Assembly (NCBI GenBank): GCA_030602885.1
Contig: JAUVYV010000011.1
Span: 23,357-87,356, forward strand
DNA from: Phycisphaerales bacterium
Lineage (GTDB): Bacteria > Planctomycetota > Phycisphaerae > Sedimentisphaerales > Anaerobacaceae
Reading direction: 5' to 3'
Length of the DNA: 64,000 nt
Each line of letters opens with the position of its first letter. Position 1 is the stretch's first letter. This document shows positions 18,041 through 25,065 of this stretch, one piece after another. The position numbers and the translations under genes were made by a program. The notes under the pieces are model-generated. The model was not told the origin of the DNA and ran no database searches. It saw nothing but the letters and a program-made list of their open reading frames with translations.

Positions 18041-18175
18041 CTATTCGGCCTCTGTCAGCCAGTTCCCGGCAAAATACGCAAAATCGGCCGCATTTACAAA
18101 ATTGTCCCCCGACAGGTCACAATCAGCATTGTAATCCGGCTCACTCAAACCTCCCTGCCCCTCCGAAAGAATGCA
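18041..18175 (-). pseudogene. Orphan dockerin-like C-terminal remnant
   Basis: A 44-codon open stretch between two in-frame stops reads as the tail of a secreted Planctomycete protein: DYNADCDLSGDNFVNAADFA followed by YFAGNWLTEAE and stop. The D-x-N/D-x-D Ca-binding loop and the F-A-x-F-A-x-N-W-L pattern are typical of dockerin-like type I repeats. It has no start codon or upstream domain, so it is the decayed end of a lost gene. Confidence 0.65.
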
Positions 18176-18383
18176 CTATCCTGCTCTGCCCGCTTATATT
18201 GGCACCTAAAAAACGCCATTTTGCCGCCCAGCCGGACACACCCGCCACCTACCCCCCCCCTATTATAGGGCCCTGCTGTCAAATTCCGAAAGTCACTCCC
18301 TTCAACAGCCGATTTAATAGCCGGGCAATATGATTTCGCGACGCCGCTGAACTCTGACCGGTAATATCGTGCATCGTTCGCTG

Positions 18384-18412
18384 TTGACAGCCCCCCCGGC
18401 GGCGTGTATAAT
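18384..18412 (+). promoter_or_regulatory. Near-consensus sigma-70 promoter for pilT
   Basis: TTGACA (18384-18389), a 17-base spacer, and TATAAT (18407-18412): both hexamers are perfect consensus. Initiation near 18419 would give a leader of about 115 bases before the pilT start. The pilT-GspE-like-CvpA run is likely transcribed from here. Confidence 0.8.
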
Positions 18413-18534
18413 GAAGTGTTTACAAGAAATTGCCCAGACTGATTTTGGGCAGCACGGTTTTCGCAAACACGCGCGGGGTCGCGCAGAATTTGCCAGTAAT
18501 AACTGTTGGTTCTTAGTTCAGGGTCACTAACGCT

Positions 18535-19668
18535 ATGAGTTCAGAACAACCCCTTGCTGAGCACGCCCAACAGGTCAATGAGCCGCCCATAAACAAATTC
18601 TTCAGGGCGGCAATCAAAACCAAAGCAAGTGACCTCCACCTCAAGGTCGGACAGCCGCCCAAACTTCGCATCCAGACCCAGTTGAAGAACACCACCTCTG
18701 ACCCCATCACCGAAGAACAAATGGAGAAGCTCACCTTCGAGATACTCACCGAAGTCCAGAAAAAACATTTCCTTCAACACGGAACTCTCGACTTCGCCTA
18801 CGCAATAACCGAAGAAGACCGTTTTCGGGTAAACCTCTTCAGACAGCGAGGGCTCATCAGCCTCGCCGCCAGAAGAGTCAACATCGAGATACCATCCCTG
18901 AGCTGGCTGAACCTGCCCCCTGTTCTTGAAAAAATCGCTGAAAGCAGAGAAGGACTTGTACTTGCTACAGGACCAACCGGCTGCGGAAAAACAACCACTG
19001 CCGTCTCTATGACCGACCACATCAATCAGAGGCGATTCTGTCACATAGTCACTATTGAAGACCCTATCGAGTACCTCATAAAGGACAAAAAGGCCATCGT
19101 CTCCCAAAGAGAAATCGGTATAGATGTCCCCGACTACGACCAGGCACTCACGTTTCTTATGCGAGAGGACCCGGACATCGTCTTCATAGGCGAGGTCCGC
19201 GACGCCCGAACCGTCAGCGCCGCCATGCGGGCCGCCGAGACCGGCCATCTCGTCTTTATGACCATGCACGCCGCAAATTGTGCCCAGGCCGTCCAGAGGA
19301 TCGTCGATCTCTTTCCCTCCATCGAAAGGGACCTGGCAAGACAGACTTTGAGCATTGCCATCAGAGCTATTATCTGTCAGCGCCTCATGCCAAGCGTCGC
19401 CGAAGGCATCGACAGAATACCTGCTGTCGAGGTCCTGCTCGCAAATCCTGAGACAAGAAAGCTTATCTCCGAACAGAGAGAAGCTGAGCTGCCGACCCTC
19501 ATTCGAAGCTGCAGAGAAGAAGGTATGCTGCACTTCACAGACTCGTTCGTCAAACTGATTATGGATGGAAGTGTCGAGCCGCGCGAAGCGTACAAACATG
19601 CTCCAAATGTTGACGAGCTGAAAATGGCCCTCAAAGGTATCAGGTCCGAAAAGGGAGGAATCCTCTGA
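18535..19668 (+). CDS. pilT: Type IV pilus retraction ATPase PilT
   Basis: A 377-residue secretion-type ATPase of the PilT/PilU family, which disassembles pilin for twitching. Walker A is GPTGCGKTTT with Lys152. The Asp box is TIEDPIEYLI, Walker B is DPDIVFIGEVRDARTV and the His box is GHLVFMTMHAANCAQAV; all are intact. The N-terminal SDLHLKVGQPPKLRI is the standard PAS-like start. Length is usual. It is followed after 11 bases by a degenerate GspE/PilB relative. It is more likely than PilU because it has no extra tail, but a paralogue cannot be ruled out. Confidence 0.92.
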   Translation: MSSEQPLAEHAQQVNEPPINKFFRAAIKTKASDLHLKVGQPPKLRIQTQLKNTTSDPITEEQMEKLTFEILTEVQKKHFLQHGTLDFAYAITEEDRFRVNLFRQRGLISLAARRVNIEIPSLSWLNLPPVLEKIAESREGLVLATGPTGCGKTTTAVSMTDHINQRRFCHIVTIEDPIEYLIKDKKAIVSQREIGIDVPDYDQALTFLMREDPDIVFIGEVRDARTVSAAMRAAETGHLVFMTMHAANCAQAVQRIVDLFPSIERDLARQTLSIAIRAIICQRLMPSVAEGIDRIPAVEVLLANPETRKLISEQREAELPTLIRSCREEGMLHFTDSFVKLIMDGSVEPREAYKHAPNVDELKMALKGIRSEKGGIL

Positions 19669-19679
19669 GGATCGACTAA

Positions 19680-21368
19680 ATGCTTACAATGGAGTATTCT
19701 ATGCCTGATTTACTGTTAGCCGCGGTAACCTACGGCGGTTACATATCACTCGCCAAGTTCGCACTGTTCCTGCTGCTGTTCTTTCTCGCACTGCCGCTGG
19801 TCACATGGACCCACGAGGACGCCCAGGCTGTCGGAACAAGGAAAGTCTTTTGGACTACCATCGTCTTCGCCGGCTGGGCCCTCGGCACAATCCTCTGGCT
19901 GCTCATCGGAAACTTCTACATCGGCCTGCTCGTCTATCTCATAGCCGCCGGTGTCACCTCCGTAAGCTATGCTATGCACCGCAACTCACTTGTGCCGGAA
20001 TTTCAGCGAGTCCTTACGCCGGACCACATCAAAGGCCTTTTCACCGGCGAAGCAAAAAAGCTCAACGCAACAGGGCAGAACTTTATCTTCATAACCGCCA
20101 ACAACAATGAGGTACCCGTCCCCAACGCCAAAACCCCCGAATTCTTCGGATATAAAGCTGCATACGACCTCTTCTGCGATGCTATCTGGCGCCGCGCATA
20201 CGACATCACCTTTTCACCTGCCCACGAAAGCTATAACGTCTTCTACTACGTTGACGGCGCCGCACTCAAGCAGCCGAGCATCCCGCGAGACCGCACAGAC
20301 TACTTTATCAGATTCATAAAGCACCTCGCAGACCTTGACCCGGACGAAAAGAGAAAACCTCAAAAAGGCAAGTTCGCTATCTTCTCTGACAAACAACGTT
20401 ACACCTGGGAAGTTGCCACCGCCGGCTCCACCGCCGGAGAACAGGCACGAATCAAGCAGCTCGTCCAGCAGAGCATTACGAAGCTCGACCAGCTCGGCCT
20501 CACAGAAGACCAGCTCAATCAGCTCAACCGACTGCGAAATGCAAAACAGGGACTCTTCATCATCGCAGGACCAAAGAACAGCGGCGCCACTACAACCTTC
20601 TATTCCCTCCTGCAAAATCATGACGCCTTTCTAAACAGCATTACGACCGTCGAAAAGCAGACCTCCGCCGACCTGCCCAACATCACCCAGAATGTCTTCT
20701 CACTCAGCGACAGCGGCGTCACTACATTCGCCAAAAAGCTCCAGTCTGTCGTCAGAATGGACCCCGACATCGTCGGCGTTGGTGACTGCAATGACGCTGA
20801 AACCGCACAAATTGCCGCCGCTGCCGCCGAAGACGGAAAATTGATCTACCTAACCCTCGAAGCTGATAATGTCATCAAGGCACTTAAGCGATGGATAAAG
20901 CTCATCGGGGACAGAAATAAGGCCGTCAGACCCCTCATTGGCATCTGCAGCCAGCGAATACTAAGAATACTCTGCCGGAACTGCCGACAGGCATACGAAC
21001 CCAACAAAGAGCTGCTCCACAAGTTCAACGTACCGCCCGAAAAGGCAAAGGTCCTGTACCGCACCGGAAAGGTCGTCTACGACAAAAGAGGAAGACCCTC
21101 ACCATGCGACCTCTGCCAGGAAACCGGCTTTGTCGGAAGAATGGGCATCTTCGAGATCATTCTCATCGACGAAAAACTCAGAAACGCTATCGTGCGGTCA
21201 AAGTCCCTCGCCGACATTGCAGCACACTTCCGCAAGGCAAAAATGTTTTATCTGCAGGAGCAGGCGCTCAAAAGGGTTATCGCCGGAACAACGTCGGTTA
21301 ATGAAATGGTAAGGGTCCTTTCAACCGCAAAGGACCACAAGTCGGCAAAGCCGACACCGCAAACGTGA
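19680..21368 (+). CDS. Membrane-tethered GspE/PilB-like protein without Walker A lysine
   Basis: A 562-residue protein. Two or three hydrophobic segments occupy residues 10-100, unusual for a GspE/PilB ATPase. From about residue 165 it follows the GspE fold, including the LTEDQLNQL region. The Walker A is degenerate: GPKNSGATTT, with Ala303 where Lys is required. The Walker B area reads DPDIVGVGDCNDAETA, with Asp for the catalytic Glu. The zinc-type CRNC (Cys432, Cys435) and CDLC (Cys476, Cys479) pairs and the GRMGIFEI tail are kept. It probably cannot hydrolyse ATP and may be a structural or regulatory partner of PilT/PilB. SD motifs fit either 19680 or the ATG at 19701. Confidence 0.82.
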   Translation: MLTMEYSMPDLLLAAVTYGGYISLAKFALFLLLFFLALPLVTWTHEDAQAVGTRKVFWTTIVFAGWALGTILWLLIGNFYIGLLVYLIAAGVTSVSYAMHRNSLVPEFQRVLTPDHIKGLFTGEAKKLNATGQNFIFITANNNEVPVPNAKTPEFFGYKAAYDLFCDAIWRRAYDITFSPAHESYNVFYYVDGAALKQPSIPRDRTDYFIRFIKHLADLDPDEKRKPQKGKFAIFSDKQRYTWEVATAGSTAGEQARIKQLVQQSITKLDQLGLTEDQLNQLNRLRNAKQGLFIIAGPKNSGATTTFYSLLQNHDAFLNSITTVEKQTSADLPNITQNVFSLSDSGVTTFAKKLQSVVRMDPDIVGVGDCNDAETAQIAAAAAEDGKLIYLTLEADNVIKALKRWIKLIGDRNKAVRPLIGICSQRILRILCRNCRQAYEPNKELLHKFNVPPEKAKVLYRTGKVVYDKRGRPSPCDLCQETGFVGRMGIFEIILIDEKLRNAIVRSKSLADIAAHFRKAKMFYLQEQALKRVIAGTTSVNEMVRVLSTAKDHKSAKPTPQT

Positions 21369-21437
21369 CCGGCTGGAGCTTGATAATATGTGTATATGTG
21401 CAATGCCGCACTCTGACAGGATAAAAGAGAGATTCTA

Positions 21438-23177
21438 ATGGCCGCTTTACTTGTACTTGTTATCGTCGCGGGCTGTGCCGCCTTTCAATACTTCAAAGGC
21501 ACCTTCCTTAGGGCATTTGTCATGCTCATCACCGCTGTCGCTGCGAACATCGTTGCATTCTCATACTTCGAGCCGCTCGCCAATGTCCTCATCAATCGCG
21601 AAAACATCCCGCTCTGGGCACAGTCGTTCGCCTTCCTGCTTCTCTTTGTCGCGACATTCGCCGTCCTGCTAATCCCCGCCGTCTTACTCACGCGCAAAGC
21701 CGTTGACCTCGGAACCGTACCGGAGCAAGCCGGAAGAATCGTCCTCGGTCTCGTCATAGGCCTTGTCGTCTCAGGCACTTTCCTTACCGCACTCGCACTC
21801 GCTCCCCTCTCCAATACTGTCCCTTACCGGCGCTTTGATACCCGCCTGCAGAATATCGACAGCCCCAAAAAGTCCTTGCTCAATACCGACGGCCTCACTA
21901 CAGGACTGTTCGGCATCATCAGCAGGGGGACCCTCAGCGGGAAAAAAAGTTTTGCCGCCCTGCACCCCGACTTCCTCAACCAGGTATTCCTCAATCGCCA
22001 CCCTGACCCTGACAAAGTCCCTCTCATCACTACCCCCGACGCACTCCAGGTTCCCGCTAAAGCCGCCGTTTGGCCCGCACCCGATGGACTCACCGACCAG
22101 TCGGCCAGGCCTGTCTCCTCCATAGCGGGCCACACCCTCATGTTCGTGCGCGTCGGATTCCCCACAAGAGCACTAAAGCACGCCTCTCCTTTCACTATCT
22201 CACAGCTCAGGGCAGTCTGCAAACCCGCCGACGATAAACGCCCACTCGCCGGCAAAGGCCTCGCCCTTCACCCAGCCGGGTATCTTAGAACCATTAACTC
22301 CATACAGACCGCTCAGCCCGATGACACCATCAAGCTCACAAGGGCCGACATCAAAACAAGCCCCCGCTGGATTGACTTCGCCTTCCAGGTCCCCGATAAC
22401 TTCGAACCCGTACTCCTAGAATTCAAGGCAAACGCAATCGTACAACTGCCCCCTGCCGTTGCCGCCGACCAGACGCCTCAGCCGCAGCCCTTTATCGCAG
22501 CCGCAAGCTGCACATCATACCTTGCAAAGCTCCCAGCCGCAAAGTCCGCCAAACTCTACGGCCTTGAGCTCGCCGCAGGTGACAAGTTCCTCGCAGACCT
22601 CGACCTGCCCGTCGCAGACCAAAACGATTTCCAGAACGTCCAGACCTCTCGCAGCACCATGCCCGCTCAGTTCGACAATGGAAAAATCACATGCACAAAG
22701 GCCGAGCTGAAAATCCCCAAACCCGCCGAACAGAACGAACAGAATGGCGACGACGCCAGAGAAAATCAAAACCTCCCCGAAATGCTAAAGCCTGCCGACA
22801 AATATACCCTGCTCTCCCTCAAATGCAACAACCCCGACACCGGCTCTGCAATCACCGGCACTAAGCTGCCTGTCCTTGAAGACATAAGCGGTATTCTCCA
22901 CTGGCCCGTCGGCATCATCGCATCCGCCCAGGCAGACGACGCAACCATATACCAGCTCGACTTCTGCTCACTCACCGACGCTGCAATCCAAATAGACGAC
23001 TCCGGCGCCGTCGCCGCCCCCTTTGTTGACTCTGTCTGGCTCACCGCACAGGCACAGACAATCTCCCAGTTCTATCTAATTTACATGGTAAAGCCGGATA
23101 CTACTATAGTCTCCGTCCGTCCCCCTGCACAATCCGCCATCACATTCGAAAACACTGCAGGATTTCTGGTTAACTAA
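21438..23177 (+). CDS. CvpA-like membrane protein with large extra domain
   Basis: A 579-residue protein. The first 130 residues hold four hydrophobic segments arranged as in CvpA/colicin V production proteins, with a final short block RKAVDLGTVPEQAGRIVLGLV. The remaining 450 residues are Pro/Ala/Asp-rich, soluble, and without a family that I know. They contain a proline-rich linker and repeated hydrophobic-polar strands. CvpA itself is about 160 residues, so this is a long fusion. It is downstream of pilT and its relative with a 70-base gap. The large soluble part probably faces the periplasm. Its stop codon lies at the edge of a MITE. Confidence 0.6.
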   Translation: MAALLVLVIVAGCAAFQYFKGTFLRAFVMLITAVAANIVAFSYFEPLANVLINRENIPLWAQSFAFLLLFVATFAVLLIPAVLLTRKAVDLGTVPEQAGRIVLGLVIGLVVSGTFLTALALAPLSNTVPYRRFDTRLQNIDSPKKSLLNTDGLTTGLFGIISRGTLSGKKSFAALHPDFLNQVFLNRHPDPDKVPLITTPDALQVPAKAAVWPAPDGLTDQSARPVSSIAGHTLMFVRVGFPTRALKHASPFTISQLRAVCKPADDKRPLAGKGLALHPAGYLRTINSIQTAQPDDTIKLTRADIKTSPRWIDFAFQVPDNFEPVLLEFKANAIVQLPPAVAADQTPQPQPFIAAASCTSYLAKLPAAKSAKLYGLELAAGDKFLADLDLPVADQNDFQNVQTSRSTMPAQFDNGKITCTKAELKIPKPAEQNEQNGDDARENQNLPEMLKPADKYTLLSLKCNNPDTGSAITGTKLPVLEDISGILHWPVGIIASAQADDATIYQLDFCSLTDAAIQIDDSGAVAAPFVDSVWLTAQAQTISQFYLIYMVKPDTTIVSVRPPAQSAITFENTAGFLVN

Positions 23178-23311
23178 TACCAAGTCAAGTTAATTATTGC
23201 GCCCCATTGTCATTCCCGCGAAAGCGGGAATCCAGTTTGCCGTAACATGCAGTGAGAATAATACCATGAACCGCCATTACACTAAGCGCACTTACTAAGT
23301 TGACTTGGTAT
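23177..23311. mobile_element. 135-base MITE-like element, copy 1
   Basis: It begins ATACCAAGTCAAGTTA and ends TAAGTTGACTTGGTAT, so the ends are inverted repeats of about 15 bases. The interior has the palindrome ATTCCCGCGAAAGCGGGAAT. A 134-base copy with only a few differences lies at 36911-37044, and a fragment may end the window. No coding capacity. The left end overlaps the stop codon of the CvpA-like gene. Confidence 0.85.
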
Positions 23312-23321
23312 AAGCTTCTCC

Positions 23322-23425
23322 CGTATCACGTATCACGTATCACGTATCACGTATCACGTATCACGTATCACGTATCACGTATCACGTATCACGTATCACG
23401 TATCACGTATCACGTATCACGTATC
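23322..23425. repeat. Heptamer array (CGTATCA)n
   Basis: About 15 uninterrupted copies of the 7-base unit CGTATCA. It directly follows the MITE. Confidence 0.95.
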
Positions 23426-23440
23426 TGTTGGTTGTTGGCT

Positions 23441-23600
23441 GTTTGATGTTCGATGTTTGATGTTTGATGTTCGATGTTTGATGTTTGATGTTCGATGTTT
23501 GATGTTTGATGTTTGATGTTTGATGTTTGATGTTTGATGTTTGTTGTTTGTTGTTTGTTGTTTGTTGTTTGTTGTTTGTTGTTTGTTGTTTGTTGGTTGT
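23441..23600. repeat. Heptamer arrays (GTTTGAT)n then (GTTTGTT)n
   Basis: About 14 copies of GTTTGAT or GTTCGAT run to about 23540 and change without a break to about eight copies of GTTTGTT. All three arrays here have unit length seven. Long frames through them translate to monotonous heptapeptide-like repeats and are not genes. Confidence 0.93.
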
Positions 23601-23656
23601 TGGTTGATTTTTGCTGTTCTGCCCCCCAATCTGCCTTGCGCATTTCCCCGCCGACC

Positions 23657-23806
23657 TCACGCACACAGAAGTATCTCTTCCAGGTCCAGCTCCATCAGGT
23701 GCTCGAGGTACTCTTTCAGCTCTTCCTCGCTAAATGCGGCCAGAAATTCCGCCTTGGCAGTCTTGTTTATCTCGCAAATGCAGTCGATCAGTTCCCTCTT
23801 GCTCAT
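23657..23806 (-). CDS. Small acidic hypothetical protein, 49 residues
   Basis: A short gene begins ATG at 23804-23806: MSKRELIDCICEINKTAKAE is followed by FLAAFSEEELKEYLEHL and an acidic leucine-rich end (ELDLEEILLCA). The pattern is two amphipathic helices with a Lys/Glu-rich surface. I have the impression of similar small proteins beginning MSKxELI with an EEELxxYLxHL motif in other bacteria, but I cannot name a family. A weak ribosome site (AGGAA) lies upstream. It survives next to heptamer arrays, which argues that the reading frame is kept. Confidence 0.6.
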   Translation of the reverse strand: MSKRELIDCICEINKTAKAEFLAAFSEEELKEYLEHLMELDLEEILLCA

Positions 23807-24067
23807 ACTTTCCGATTCCTAAAATTCTACTTCAAATCACCCGTTAGCTTCTCCCACTATCGACTCCGCCTGCACATTTTCTTTAGCCCAGCCGGCAACA
23901 CCTGCCCCCTGCGACCTATAACAAAACACGCAATATGGCCCACTTACACCTCGCACAACCACTACATATAGTCACACCGGCATCTGTCCCCTTCTCTCTT
24001 CACACAATGTCCAATAATACCTTGCCCCTCGGCCCACGCGCGAACCCAAAAAAATCTCAAATAAGAG

Positions 24068-24087
24068 AAAAGGGGTCAGGAGCTTTT
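24068..24087. repeat. 20-base direct repeat left of the RAYT gene
   Basis: AAAAGGGGTCAGGAGCTTTT, repeated exactly at 24830-24849. The pair brackets the RAYT transposase, as REP-like recognition sequences do for this family. Confidence 0.8.
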
Positions 24088-24126
24088 CTTCTTGACTCTT
24101 TTATCTAATCTGCTAAATTTCAATCC

Positions 24127-24882
24127 ATGCCAAGAAGATTGCGAGTAAATGAGGGCGGCTATGTTTACCATGTTCTAAACCGCGCCAATGCCGGCATGCA
24201 GATATTCGGCAATGATGCTGACTATACCGCTTTCGAAAAAGTGTTGGCCCAGGCGTGTGAGCGCACGAAGATGCGTCTTCTCTCGTATTGCATTATGCCA
24301 AATCACTGGCATCTGCTCCTCTGGCCCCGAAATGATGGCGATTTATCAAACTTCATGGCCTGGATGACTATGACTCACACTCAACGCTGGCATGCCCACC
24401 ACCGCACAAGCGGCTCGGGTCACCTATACCAAGGCCGCTTCAAATCGTTTCTTGTTCAAAACGACTCTCATTTTCTCACGGTGTGCAGATATGTCGAGCG
24501 CAATGCTCTACGGGCGCATCTGGTTCAACGAGCTGAAGTATGGCGGTGGTGCAGCCTTTGGCTCATGAATAAAAAGCAAAAGGACACCGACACTCCCATA
24601 CAATTGTCAAAATGGCCGATCGAGCGCCCTGATAACTGGGTCAAACTTGTCAACGAACCACAAACAGACGACCAATTGCAGACGCTGCGTCTTTGTGTCA
24701 ATCGTGATAGGCCATTTGGCAGTCGCGCATGGTTCGTAAGGACGATAAAAAAACTGGACCTTCAGTCAACCATAAGGCCACCTGGTAGGCCACGAAAAAA
24801 GGGGAAAAAGGGGTCAAAGGGTAAAAAGAAAAAGGGGTCAGGAGCTTTTTATGCAGCCCGCGTTACAAATGTCCTTCCATAG
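24127..24882 (+). CDS. REP-associated tyrosine transposase (RAYT)
   Basis: A 251-residue Y1 transposase of the IS200-like REP-associated group. Signatures are RRLRVNEGGYVYHVLNRAN at the start, the HUH motif in CIMPNHWHLLLWP, and the tyrosine helix VCRYVERNALRAHLV with GHLYQGRFKSF before it. All catalytic residues appear present. The C-terminal 30 residues are Lys/Gly-rich (RKKGKKGSKGKKKKGSG). They are encoded partly by the right-hand copy of a flanking 20-base direct repeat. These enzymes nick single-stranded DNA at hairpins and are thought to spread REP sequences. Confidence 0.9.
   Translation: MPRRLRVNEGGYVYHVLNRANAGMQIFGNDADYTAFEKVLAQACERTKMRLLSYCIMPNHWHLLLWPRNDGDLSNFMAWMTMTHTQRWHAHHRTSGSGHLYQGRFKSFLVQNDSHFLTVCRYVERNALRAHLVQRAEVWRWCSLWLMNKKQKDTDTPIQLSKWPIERPDNWVKLVNEPQTDDQLQTLRLCVNRDRPFGSRAWFVRTIKKLDLQSTIRPPGRPRKKGKKGSKGKKKKGSGAFYAARVTNVLP
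24830..24849. repeat. 20-base direct repeat inside the RAYT 3' end
   Basis: An exact copy of 24068-24087. It overlaps the coding end of the transposase, where it encodes part of the Lys/Gly-rich tail. Confidence 0.8.
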
Positions 24883-24978
24883 CTAACCAGGTCCATCCCA
24901 CTTTGTGCCTAATCTCGGCACCTGTTCTTCCCTACCGCGCCATGCCAAAGCACAAACCGCGTAATTTTCAAAAATACC

Positions 24979-25006
24979 TTGCCCTAACAGGCGCGATTGC
25001 TATATC
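24979..25006 (+). promoter_or_regulatory. Candidate promoter of the EF-G-like gene
   Basis: TTGCCC (24979-24984) and TATATC (25001-25006) with a 16-base spacer, about 55 bases before the GTG start. Moderate match only. Confidence 0.35.
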
Positions 25007-25065
25007 TTAGTGGGTTTTCAGGTTCTTTAAGCAGGTCACGTAAGCTTTCATTTGGAGAATCGAAA

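Noticed and set aside
18541..19599. 352-residue frame antisense to pilT
   Set aside because: It lies wholly opposite an intact PilT with all motifs; it has no known domain and follows from codon bias.
23322..23600. Possible CRISPR array
   Set aside because: Units are seven bases with no spacers and no cas genes nearby.
23403..23666. Overlapping minus-strand frames rich in Asn, Lys, His, Gln and Thr
   Set aside because: They are translations of heptamer tandem DNA; all three frames stay open because the unit has no stops, not because of coding.
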